From: an uncultured Treponema sp.
GTDB taxonomy: Bacteria > Spirochaetota > Spirochaetia > Treponematales > Treponemataceae
DNA length: 5,419 bases
NCBI RefSeq assembly: GCF_938029485.1
Contig: NZ_CALHGC010000179.1
Location: forward strand, 1-5,419
Direction of reading: 5' to 3'
Positions within the stretch are counted from its first letter, which is position 1, and the number at the start of each line of letters is the position of its first letter. The notes beneath the pieces were generated by a model. It worked only from the letters and a program-made list of their open reading frames with translations, was not told the origin of the DNA and did not search any database. Below, in pieces: positions 1 to 5,419 of this stretch. A program made the translations under genes and the position numbers.

Positions 1-149
1 ATCAGTGTCGTTTTTCCAGCTCCGTTTTCTCCTACCAGTCCGATCACCTCTCCTGCATGGACATCAAAACTCACGCCTTGTAAAACGGGAGTTCCTGAAA
101 ATTCCTTTGTAATATGATCGATTGATAAGATCACTTCATCATTATTCAT
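1..149 (-). CDS. Sugar-type ABC transporter ATP-binding protein, N-terminal fragment
   Basis: Only the first 49 codons are inside the window; the gene runs off the left edge. The visible protein starts MNNDEVILSIDHITKEFSG, has the aromatic A-loop region (F17) and ends in a Walker A motif GENGAGKT at residues 41-48. The stretch GEVIGLVGENGAGKTTL is typical of the first nucleotide-binding domain of RbsA/MglA/XylG-like (CUT2) sugar transporter ATPases, which energise import at the inner face of the cytoplasmic membrane. The start is fixed: an in-frame TAG lies 9 bases upstream of the ATG with no other start codon between. AAGGA lies 12 bases upstream of the ATG, a slightly long spacing. The gene follows the lipoprotein gene at 384-1634 in the same direction, so it is probably part of the same transport system. 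Substrate is not readable. Assignment to the CUT2 type rather than another ABC class rests on this short N-terminus and the neighbour. Confidence 0.85.
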   Translation of the reverse strand, partial: MNNDEVILSIDHITKEFSGTPVLQGVSFDVHAGEVIGLVGENGAGKTTL

Positions 150-290
150 AAATTTCTATAATCCTTATGGGCACTGCTCAAGATCTCGGTTTTTTAAATG
201 CCCTCTGTATATGGCAATGCCTTCGTGTTAAGCCTTACACGTAAAAGCAATATAAAACTTCTTTACTATCATTTTTTACTACCATTCGAT
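150..290 (-). other. Leader region of the ABC ATPase gene, no gene seen
   Basis: This AT-rich stretch lies between the terminator after the lipoprotein gene and the ATPase start. If the terminator is efficient, the ATPase needs a promoter here. The best I can find is weak: TTGCCA on the minus strand (217-212) followed by an A/T stretch near 190-198, at a shorter than ideal spacing. No ORF, hairpin or riboswitch-like structure that I can support is present. Confidence 0.3.
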
Positions 291-344
291 AAAAAAACGG
301 GTACACGAAATCTGTTTGATGTTGCCGAACTTTCCATGTACCCG
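291..344 (-). terminator. Intrinsic terminator after the lipoprotein gene
   Basis: Read on the minus strand, CGGGTACATGGAA pairs with TTTCGTGTACCCG to give a 13-bp stem with two G-U pairs; the outer 8 bp (CGGGTACA/TGTACCCG) are perfect. The loop is about 21 bases. The stem is followed directly by seven T on the minus strand (297-291). It lies 40 bases past the lipoprotein stop codon. On the plus strand only a four-T run follows, so it acts leftward. It separates the lipoprotein from the ATPase gene in the same direction. Confidence 0.85.
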
Positions 345-383
345 CTTTTCTGAGGAGGCTTTTTTAAATAATAGTCCGTATTT

Positions 384-1634
384 TTATTTATTAAATTTCA
401 TATTTAAATACTTGCGCGGTATCTCCTGCTCGGTTGTCGACAAAAAGCCTTTTCCGAGAATGTAAGTATCCATAAATACCAACGCCTGATTTTTTGCACG
501 CACACCGGTGTTGGCATCCGTGTAGTATGCACTCTTCCACCGTGCATTGGGAGTAAATACGCCCAGCGCTTTTGACAGATCGGTCAGACTTCCTTTCTCC
601 GCTTTACCGTCGATAATGCGGCGGGCATATTCACCCAAACCTGCACTGACGGTAAAGCCGTACGAGTATGCCCACGTACCGAAACGGCCTGCTCCGCCCT
701 TGTCGATAACAGACTGTTCAACCTTTGTCAAAATAGCTGCAAAGTCTCCGGCTTGTTCGGTAAGATCGATACCGAGCGCTCCCGGATAGCCCATTAACGG
801 CGAGGGAAGGTCGGCTTCAACAAAAGTTCCGCCGTACTGTAACAGCTGCTTTAAGAGCGGTTCGGTATGCGCATCGTTTGTACAGAAGAATGCCGTTTCT
901 TTACCGTATTTTTCAATCCACTGCGGAACTTTTTCCAGAATGAATTGTTGAGCGCCGGCAACGCCGACATCGCTGGTCGGGTCGGGAGCGGTTTCGAACA
1001 CAAACTTCACCCCGATATCGTTACACGCCGCTTCCATAATCTGCCGGCGGAGGCCGAGCGTTTCATACGACATATGCCGCGGGAAAGAAATATGCACAAA
1101 CGTTTTTGCGCCGAGCTCTTTTGCCGCCCAAACAATCGTATAGCCGCGGGATACAAAGTCATTGCTTATCGCCATATCGGCAGCCGCTTGAATAACAAGC
1201 GGATCTTCATGCGGTTCGCCTGCAAACAGCAATATGTCGGGACGTTTTTCCCGAACACGTTTAAACGCCTCTGCAGTTCCGGGAATTCCTTGGTTGACGA
1301 TAATCGCTTTCATCAGCGGATCGTCCGCAAGAGAGACAATCTGTGTGATAGTCGTTTCCTGCTGCGACATAAAGTCATCGGGATAGGTGATATGCTGAAT
1401 CATCCCGCCCGTTTTAGCGGAACCGTACATTTCTATCAGTTTTTCGGCTCCGCGGAGATCATCTTCCGATTGAGAAACGGTTCCCGTTACAATACCGATA
1501 TGGTACGAAGAGGTTTTTCCGTTAGACGCCGATCCCGCTTGCTCAGATTGCGCTCCCGCTTTTTTGCTGCATCCCGATAGGGAGATGCTCAAAAGCGCTG
1601 CAGTCAACAAAACGGCATACATTCCTTTTTTCAT
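384..1634 (-). CDS. DUF3798-type substrate-binding lipoprotein
   Basis: The product is a 416-residue exported lipoprotein. It starts MKKGMYAVLLTAALLSISLSG with lipobox LSGC (residues 19-22; C22 would be lipidated), then a Ser/Ala/Gly-rich linker to about residue 43. The mature part begins YHIGIVTGTVSQSEDD and alternates hydrophobic strands with helices (AIIVNQGIPGT near 110, DILLFAGEP near 133, TFVHISFPRHMS near 178), as in type 1 periplasmic-binding proteins. I recognise it as resembling the DUF3798 family of Treponema and Fusobacterium; that is from memory, not a search. The longer frame from 1676 is rejected: ATG at 1634 has AAGGAG at 1646-1641, 6 bases upstream, and starts directly at the signal peptide. 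The gene is the first of a leftward unit followed by an RbsA-like ABC ATPase, so its likely job is to capture a small solute, perhaps a sugar or nucleoside, for import. The ligand is unknown. Confidence 0.85.
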   Translation of the reverse strand: MKKGMYAVLLTAALLSISLSGCSKKAGAQSEQAGSASNGKTSSYHIGIVTGTVSQSEDDLRGAEKLIEMYGSAKTGGMIQHITYPDDFMSQQETTITQIVSLADDPLMKAIIVNQGIPGTAEAFKRVREKRPDILLFAGEPHEDPLVIQAAADMAISNDFVSRGYTIVWAAKELGAKTFVHISFPRHMSYETLGLRRQIMEAACNDIGVKFVFETAPDPTSDVGVAGAQQFILEKVPQWIEKYGKETAFFCTNDAHTEPLLKQLLQYGGTFVEADLPSPLMGYPGALGIDLTEQAGDFAAILTKVEQSVIDKGGAGRFGTWAYSYGFTVSAGLGEYARRIIDGKAEKGSLTDLSKALGVFTPNARWKSAYYTDANTGVRAKNQALVFMDTYILGKGFLSTTEQEIPRKYLNMKFNK

Positions 1635-1640
1635 ATTCAA

Positions 1641-1646
1641 CTCCTT
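1641..1646 (-). promoter_or_regulatory. Ribosome binding site deciding the lipoprotein start
   Basis: AAGGAG on the minus strand, 6 bases before the ATG at 1634. It selects this start over the upstream in-frame ATG codons at 1676 and 1664, whose extra residues (MSLLMHIRYRKELN) would put a charged stretch ahead of the signal peptide. Confidence 0.85.
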
Positions 1647-1704
1647 TCGATACCGTATGTGCATCAATAACGACACTGCATACGTTAAAAGTCAACGTTC
1701 TTTG

Positions 1705-1733
1705 ATACTAAGTGCTTATAGAAAAAATGTCAA
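1705..1733 (-). promoter_or_regulatory. Sigma-70-type promoter of the lipoprotein gene
   Basis: On the minus strand a perfect -35 box TTGACA (1733-1728) is followed by a 17-base spacer and the -10 box TAGTAT (1710-1705; four of six consensus bases). Transcription would begin near 1698, leaving an untranslated leader of roughly 64 bases. Within that early leader lies an interrupted inverted repeat ACGTT-N7-AACGT (1682-1698), a possible operator, though its arms are only 5 bp. Confidence 0.7.
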
Positions 1734-1819
1734 GTGTTTTATGTATAAATATGCAATAAAAAGAGGTAAAAATAGTATTTTTATGCAAAAAAAAGAAAAG
1801 TATGTAGAATCCAATCACT

Positions 1820-2785
1820 GTGAAAATCCTTTTTATGCGAGGGCTGGAAACATCGGAAAAGATACTATATACTACCCCGATGGATGGGACAAATTCACTA
1901 CGGCAAATCCAAAAATCATTCAAAAAGACCCTCTATTCTTCTAAAATACCGTTGAGCGCTATCAGAGAAGAATACAATTCCTTTTTTTATTCTCCTTATC
2001 TGCCGAACAATACGGATATAACACGGGATACGATCGGTTCGGTACCGGTAGAAATTCTGGAGCCGGAAGTTGCAGCGGCAAAGCGCGTTATCCTTTATGC
2101 CCATGGAGGATCCTTTGTAAACGGCTCTTGTAAGGCCGCCCGGAATTTTTGCGCTTCGCTTGCTCACGAATGTGTATGCAAACTCTTTTTACCGGAGTAT
2201 CGGCGCGCCCCCGAATATCCTTTTCCTGCCGGTCTGGAGGATATCTTCATTACGTATGGGGGAATACTGAAAAAATACGCTTTTTCTCCGGCGTCGGTCG
2301 TTATTGCCGGAGATGAAGCGGGGGCGGCTTTAGCAACGGCACTTGTTCATTATTTACGGCAAAAAAAATTACCGCAGCCGGCAGCGCTCGTACTCATTTC
2401 GCCGTGGCTGGATGTTTCATGCTCAAACGAAGAAATACATACGTTACAAAAATCCGATAAATTCTTGCTGCAAGAGTCACTGCAAGCAGCCGCCGGACGT
2501 TATACGTCACCCGATAATTTTCACAATCCGCTCGTATCCCCACTGTACGGTTCCTTTGAAAATTTTCCGCCGGTCTTTATTCAATGCGGCGGCCAGGAAA
2601 TCTTGTCGGCGGATGCGAAAATGCTTGCACAAAAAATTGAAGCGGCCGGAAATCAAGTGCAACTGGATGTATGGCCTGATATGTGGCATCTTTTTCAGGC
2701 AATGGATGCTCAAGCAAAAGAAGCTCACTTAGCGGTAGAAAAAATGGGACAATGGGTGCAGTCTCTTTTTATTGAGGAAGAATGA
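1820..2785 (+). CDS. HSL-like alpha/beta hydrolase with Ser nucleophile replaced by Glu
   Basis: The 321-residue protein has the layout of the hormone-sensitive-lipase-like (alpha/beta hydrolase fold-3) family, whose members are cytoplasmic esterases. It has the oxyanion-hole motif HGGSF at 95-99, the family block YRRAPEYPFPA at 127-137, SPWLDVS at 194-200 and the C-terminal catalytic-His block MWHLFQ with H290. The nucleophile elbow, normally GDSAG, reads GDEAG at 164-168, so the serine is Glu166 (codon GAA, 2315-2317). The acid region reads GGQEIL at 257-262 where GGDEIL is usual; the Glu that may serve as the acid is kept. Ordinary serine-esterase activity is therefore unlikely, and a binding or altered role is possible. 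The start is uncertain. GTG at 1820 is the longest frame (in-frame TAG at 1805); ATG at 1835 or 1880 are alternatives and none has a clear ribosome binding site. Family homology most securely begins after 1880. The stop overlaps the start of the next gene. Confidence 0.85.
   Translation: MKILFMRGLETSEKILYTTPMDGTNSLRQIQKSFKKTLYSSKIPLSAIREEYNSFFYSPYLPNNTDITRDTIGSVPVEILEPEVAAAKRVILYAHGGSFVNGSCKAARNFCASLAHECVCKLFLPEYRRAPEYPFPAGLEDIFITYGGILKKYAFSPASVVIAGDEAGAALATALVHYLRQKKLPQPAALVLISPWLDVSCSNEEIHTLQKSDKFLLQESLQAAAGRYTSPDNFHNPLVSPLYGSFENFPPVFIQCGGQEILSADAKMLAQKIEAAGNQVQLDVWPDMWHLFQAMDAQAKEAHLAVEKMGQWVQSLFIEEE
2774..2785 (+). promoter_or_regulatory. Ribosome binding site and ATGA overlap coupling the hydrolase to trhP
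   Basis: GAGGAAGA (2774-2781), inside the last codons of the hydrolase, is the ribosome binding site for the next gene. Its ATG codons at 2782 and 2785 touch the hydrolase stop TGA (2783-2785). ATG 2785 has the better spacing (about 6 bases) and ATG 2782 gives a classic ATGA overlap. Both suggest translational coupling. Confidence 0.7.
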
Positions 2786-4023
2786 TGAATATGATGGAGT
2801 TGGTCGCCCCTGCCGGAAATCTTGAAAAACTGCACTACGCATGGGAGTATGGAGCGGATTCCGCCTATATCGGCCTTAAAAACTTTTCGTTGCGGGTAAA
2901 AGCCGACAATTTTTTTACCGACGAGTATAAAACCATCCGCGCGCTTAAAGAGCGGTATGCCGAACAGGGCAAGTCTAAAAAGCTGCTCTGCGCGCTGAAT
3001 ATTTCTTTTCATAATGAGGATATTAAGGCTTTTTTGGCGGAGGCCGATTATTTTAAGCTCTACCCCATCGACGCCTTTATCGTTCAGGATATCGGAATGG
3101 TTTCCGTACTGCGCAAACATTTCCCCGATACGCCGCTTCACCTCAGCACACAGGCAAACTGTATCAACTATGAAGCGGTGCGCATCTACCGCGACTTGGG
3201 ATTTAAACGTGTGGTACTCGGCAGGGAGGCCTCGCTCGCCGATATTGCCGAAATAAAAGCGCACGTACCGGAGATGGAGCTTGAATGCTTTGTGCACGGC
3301 GCGATGTGCATTGCGTATTCGGGGCGGTGCCTTATCAGCGCATACCTTACCGGCCGCAGCGCAAATGCCGGCGCCTGTACTCATTCCTGCCGGTGGGACT
3401 ATTCGCTTGCGGTTGAAGAGAAAGAGCGCCCGGGAGAATACTTTCCCGTAGAAGAAGGCAGCGGTTATACGGCGCTTTTTTCGTCTAAAGACCTCTGCAT
3501 GATAGACTACCTTGCCGACCTGAAAAAAGCGGGGGCAGATGCGCTTAAAATAGAAGGAAGAATGAAAAGCCTCTATTATACCGCGCTTGTTACCCGCGCC
3601 TACCGGAAGCGGATCGATGCCTTATGCGGCAAAATCTCCCCTGCCGAGGCGGAACCTTTTGTAAAAGAGCTGTACAATACGGCGCACCGTGCGTTCGGTA
3701 CGGGTTTTTATTTTTCCAAGGATGATGCAAATAAAACTACCCGCGGAGAATCTAAGTCGCCGTATATCATGGCCGGCACCATCGGTAAAGAACTCGGAAA
3801 CAACCGCTACGAATTTATATCCATGAATAAGATTACCGCAGATATGCCGCTTGAATACATCGGCCCCGATATCTGCACAATCGAAGGTAGCAATTACACG
3901 CTGCTCAATCCTGAAACCGGCGACGCCCGCGATTGGGTATGCCACGGACATCCCTGCGTTATTGAAACGAGCGTGCCGCTGCGCAGCGGTTTTATTGTAC
4001 GTACAAAAAGCAGTGCGGAATAA
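2782..4023 (+). CDS. trhP: U32-family protein, probable tRNA uridine hydroxylase TrhP
   Basis: The 413-residue cytoplasmic protein belongs to the collagenase-like U32 family. It resembles E. coli YegQ (TrhP) and B. subtilis YrrO along nearly all its length, as I recall those sequences. TrhP proteins make 5-hydroxyuridine at position 34 of certain tRNAs, using prephenate; they are not proteases. Matching blocks are ELVAPAGNLEKLHYA at 6-20, SLRVKADNF at 36-44, HLSTQAN at 120-126, the U32 signature ECFVHGAMC...GRC at 168-183, CTHSCRW at 199-205, SSKDLCMI at 234-241 and LKIEGRMKS at 255-263. Cysteines 176, 183, 199 or 203, and 239 are the candidates for an iron-sulfur cluster, as established for related UbiU. 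At 413 residues it is a little shorter than YegQ (about 450) but has the C-terminal beta domain. It overlaps the upstream hydrolase gene, so the two are likely cotranscribed. The start could be 2785 or even 2794. The symbol rests on family resemblance; the RlhA paralogue (about 650 residues) is excluded by length. Confidence 0.88.
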   Translation: MMNMMELVAPAGNLEKLHYAWEYGADSAYIGLKNFSLRVKADNFFTDEYKTIRALKERYAEQGKSKKLLCALNISFHNEDIKAFLAEADYFKLYPIDAFIVQDIGMVSVLRKHFPDTPLHLSTQANCINYEAVRIYRDLGFKRVVLGREASLADIAEIKAHVPEMELECFVHGAMCIAYSGRCLISAYLTGRSANAGACTHSCRWDYSLAVEEKERPGEYFPVEEGSGYTALFSSKDLCMIDYLADLKKAGADALKIEGRMKSLYYTALVTRAYRKRIDALCGKISPAEAEPFVKELYNTAHRAFGTGFYFSKDDANKTTRGESKSPYIMAGTIGKELGNNRYEFISMNKITADMPLEYIGPDICTIEGSNYTLLNPETGDARDWVCHGHPCVIETSVPLRSGFIVRTKSSAE

Positions 4024-4039
4024 TTTTTCTTTCTTTTAT

Positions 4040-4087
4040 AAATCGATAAGTCTGTAAATCGGTAAGCCGGCAAATCCGTTAGAAAGG
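4040..4087. repeat. Three degenerate 16-bp tandem repeats
   Basis: Three consecutive 16-base units begin AAATC: AAATCGATAAGTCTGT (4040-4055), AAATCGGTAAGCCGGC (4056-4071) and AAATCCGTTAGAAAGG (4072-4087). Units 1 and 2 agree at 12 of 16 positions; units 2 and 3 at 10. A related copy, CTGTAAATTCGGTAA (4135-4149), lies on the far side of the TTGACA box and differs from CTGTAAATCGGTAA (4052-4065) by one inserted T. Function unknown; the array ends two bases before the promoter-like -35 box. Confidence 0.55.
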
Positions 4088-4088
4088 G

Positions 4089-4118
4089 TTGACATTTTTT
4101 TTGTTTTTTGTAACTATA
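4089..4118 (+). promoter_or_regulatory. Possible promoter in the trhP-recG gap
   Basis: A perfect -35 hexamer TTGACA (4089-4094) is followed by a T-rich spacer and TAACTATA (4111-4118), which offers only a poor -10 (AACTAT at 17-base spacing, TAACTA at 16). No protein gene follows on this strand before a strong terminator about 100 bases on. The T tract may be read wrongly as promoter-like because the region is AT-rich. Confidence 0.4.
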
Positions 4119-4120
4119 GG

Positions 4121-4133
4121 TTTACATTGTAAA
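4121..4133. promoter_or_regulatory. Perfect palindrome, possible operator
   Basis: TTTACATTGTAAA is a perfect inverted repeat (5- or 6-bp arms around a central T) placed where a transcript from the upstream TTGACA box would begin. A second TGTAAA follows at 4136-4141, so TTTACA can pair with either copy. The position fits a repressor operator; no specific regulator is recognisable. Confidence 0.4.
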
Positions 4134-4187
4134 GCTGTAAATTCGGTAACATGAATAGTAGTACGTTATTTCTCCCGAATAAGTGTT

Positions 4188-4227
4188 AGAGCGGTCTTAT
4201 ATGTCCCCATAAGGCCGCTCTTTTTTT
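4188..4227 (+). terminator. Strong intrinsic terminator between convergent trhP and recG
   Basis: GAGCGGTCTTAT (4189-4200) pairs with ATAAGGCCGCTC (4209-4220) over 12 bp with a single T-G pair and an 8-base loop; A4188-T4221 can extend it. Seven T follow (4221-4227). On the minus strand the stem is followed by AACACTTATT, not a T run, so it mainly stops rightward transcription. It lies about 165 bases after the trhP stop, unusually far for that gene's own terminator. An outer pairing, CCGAATAA (4175-4182) with TTATTCGG (4226-4233), encloses it and could help leftward termination after recG. Confidence 0.85.
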
Positions 4228-4266
4228 ATTCGGAAGTATTTGCGATAAACCTATTCAGCAAGACGG

Positions 4267-5419
4267 TTATCGAACAGATCGAGTATTTAAGCTATCCCGT
4301 TGAGTTAATCCGCGCTGTGCGGCAAGCATCTCGAAAGCGGCGGCGCGAGCCTTTTCCAATAGTGCAAAATCTCTGATAGGATCAGCAAGCTCAAAACCGC
4401 AATAACCGGACTGCTCAACCCCGCCGATGTCTCCCGGCCCCCGCAGCTTCAAATCTTCTTCCGCAATCACAAACCCATCAGTCGTGCTTGCCATCACTTT
4501 AAGCCGCGCCTTGCCGGTTTCGGTAATATTTTTCCCGTAGAGCAAAAAACAATAGGCCTGATCGCTGCCCCGTCCGATTCTGCCTCGCAGTTGATGCAGC
4601 GCCGAAAGGCCGAAGCGGTCGGCGTGCTCAATTACCATACAGGTTGCGTTCGGCACATCGACGCCGACTTCAATAACGCTGGTGGCCACAAGGATGTGAA
4701 TAGTGCCTTCACGGAACTCCTGCATGATAGCCCGCGCTTCGTCCTCCGGTACCTTGGAATGAAGGAGTGCAAGCCGATGATTGGGAAAGTCCCTTGTCAG
4801 TTCCGCAAACATATCTTCCGCCGATTTAAGGCTGAGCGTATCCGAATCTTCGATAATCGGATACACAAAATATGCCTGCTTCCCTGCAAGGATGTCCTGT
4901 CCGATAAAGTAATATACTTTTTCGGCCTTACTCTGGGGAGCGATATAGGTAATCACCGGCTTGCGCCCTGGAGGCATCGTTTTGATGACGGAAATATCGA
5001 GGTCGCCGAACATCGACAGCGCAAGCGTCCGCGGAATGGGCGTCGCGCTCATCATTAAAAAATGCGGAGCCTTTTTTCCGCTGTCGATGCCCTTTTGGAT
5101 AATTGCAGAGCGCTGGAGTACACCGAAGCGGTGTTGCTCGTCGACAACAGCCATACCGAGGTGCTGGAACTGCACTTTATCCTCTATAATGGCGTGCGTT
5201 CCTACAACAATATTAATAGAACCGTCGATGAGTCCGTCTAATACTTCTTGTCGTTTCTTACCCTTCACGATACCCGTCAACAGTTCTACACGCAAGTTCA
5301 TTCCCTTGAGAAATTCCTTAATCGTCTGGAGATGTTGCTCTGCAAGTATCTCCGTAGGAGCCATCATACAAGCCTGATAGCCATTGTCGATAGCAATAAG
5401 CATAGACATCAGCGCTACA
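4267..5419 (-). CDS. recG: ATP-dependent DNA helicase RecG, C-terminal part
   Basis: The last 383 codons of recG are present; the gene enters from the right edge, which cuts it just after the expected Walker A motif (the visible part starts VALMSMLIAIDNGYQ). RecG is a cytoplasmic double-stranded DNA translocase that remodels stalled forks and Holliday junctions. Visible motifs in order are MMAPTEILAEQH (motif Ia), the DExH box VVDEQHRFG near 5140, SATPIPRTLALSMFG near 5049 (motif III), QAYFVYPIIEDSD, LLHSKV (motif IV), VATSVIEVGVDVPNA (motif V), QLRGRIGRG near 4593-4567 (motif VI), and the RecG-specific LKLRGPGDIGG...QSG region that transmits helicase motion. The stop TAA is at 4269-4267 after a short basic tail. 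All expected helicase motifs in this half are intact, so it looks functional. The N-terminal wedge domain and promoter are outside. It converges on trhP. Confidence 0.97.
   Translation of the reverse strand, partial: VALMSMLIAIDNGYQACMMAPTEILAEQHLQTIKEFLKGMNLRVELLTGIVKGKKRQEVLDGLIDGSINIVVGTHAIIEDKVQFQHLGMAVVDEQHRFGVLQRSAIIQKGIDSGKKAPHFLMMSATPIPRTLALSMFGDLDISVIKTMPPGRKPVITYIAPQSKAEKVYYFIGQDILAGKQAYFVYPIIEDSDTLSLKSAEDMFAELTRDFPNHRLALLHSKVPEDEARAIMQEFREGTIHILVATSVIEVGVDVPNATCMVIEHADRFGLSALHQLRGRIGRGSDQAYCFLLYGKNITETGKARLKVMASTTDGFVIAEEDLKLRGPGDIGGVEQSGYCGFELADPIRDFALLEKARAAAFEMLAAQRGLTQRDSLNTRSVR

Larger units (their letters stand above)
4119..4227 (+). ncRNA. Candidate small RNA or orphan leader
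   Basis: If the TTGACA box is a promoter, a transcript of roughly 100-110 bases would run from about 4120 to the T run at 4221-4227. It would hold the palindrome, a 12-codon ORF (4151-4189) with no clear ribosome binding site, and the terminator hairpin. It matches no RNA family I recognise: no SRP RNA, 6S, tmRNA or tRNA features. The alternative is that this is only the 3' untranslated region of the trhP message. Confidence 0.25.

Noticed and set aside
867..1580. A 237-codon open frame on the plus strand inside the lipoprotein gene
   Set aside because: It is antisense to a gene with a promoter, ribosome binding site, signal peptide and terminator. Its translation is rich in Arg, Phe and His without any recognisable motif.
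1667..1695. A second promoter-like TTGACT for the lipoprotein gene on the minus strand
   Set aside because: At 17-base spacing the -10 is CGTTAT, a poor match, whereas the TTGACA/TAGTAT pair just upstream is much better.
1783..1944. A 53-codon plus-strand ORF starting MQKKEKYVESNH, overlapping the hydrolase N-terminus in another frame
   Set aside because: AGAGG is about 16 bases from the ATG, too far for a good site. The product matches nothing I know, and the overlapping hydrolase frame continues into certain family motifs. A frameshifted hydrolase start was considered, but the residues after 1880 in the hydrolase frame already look like a normal family N-terminus.
2725..3384. A 219-codon minus-strand open frame opposite trhP
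   Set aside because: It is a shadow of the strongly conserved TrhP reading frame, with no ribosome binding site or recognisable protein features.
4040..4087. The 16-bp repeats read as a CRISPR array
   Set aside because: The units are directly tandem with no spacers, are too short and too divergent, and there are no cas genes.
4119..4227. A known riboswitch or housekeeping RNA
   Set aside because: I found none of the conserved cores I know (SRP tetraloop region, 6S bubble, tmRNA ends), and no gene follows for a riboswitch to control.
4591..5377. Two plus-strand open frames (4591-5058 and 4961-5377) opposite recG
   Set aside because: They lie entirely antisense to conserved helicase motifs of RecG and show no protein family features.

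Overview
The window looks like a chromosomal segment from a spirochaete, most likely an oral or host-associated Treponema. This is inferred from gene content (a DUF3798-type lipoprotein beside a CUT2-type sugar ABC ATPase, a U32/TrhP protein, RecG), the moderate GC content and the general protein character. No 16S or other marker is present, so species is not assignable. There is no mobile element, CRISPR array, tRNA or rRNA.

Left part (1-1634, minus strand). A lipoprotein with a periplasmic-binding-protein look (384-1634) is transcribed leftward from a good sigma-70-type promoter (1705-1733). It ends at a strong intrinsic terminator (291-344). About 140 bases further on, in the same direction, starts an RbsA/MglA-type ABC ATPase cut by the left edge. 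Together they look like the receptor and energising subunit of an uptake system whose ligand is unknown.

Middle (1820-4023, plus strand). Divergent from the lipoprotein is a two-gene unit with a 4-base overlap: an HSL-like alpha/beta hydrolase whose catalytic serine is replaced by glutamate, then a U32-family protein closely resembling the tRNA uridine hydroxylase TrhP (YegQ/YrrO).

Right part (4024-5419). The 243-base gap between trhP and the convergent recG holds more than a terminator. It has three degenerate 16-bp tandem repeats, a TTGACA promoter-like box, a perfect 13-bp palindrome, a 12-codon ORF and a strong hairpin with a T run. This could be a small orphan transcription unit and is the best candidate for something undescribed. 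The window ends inside recG, of which the C-terminal helicase half is present.
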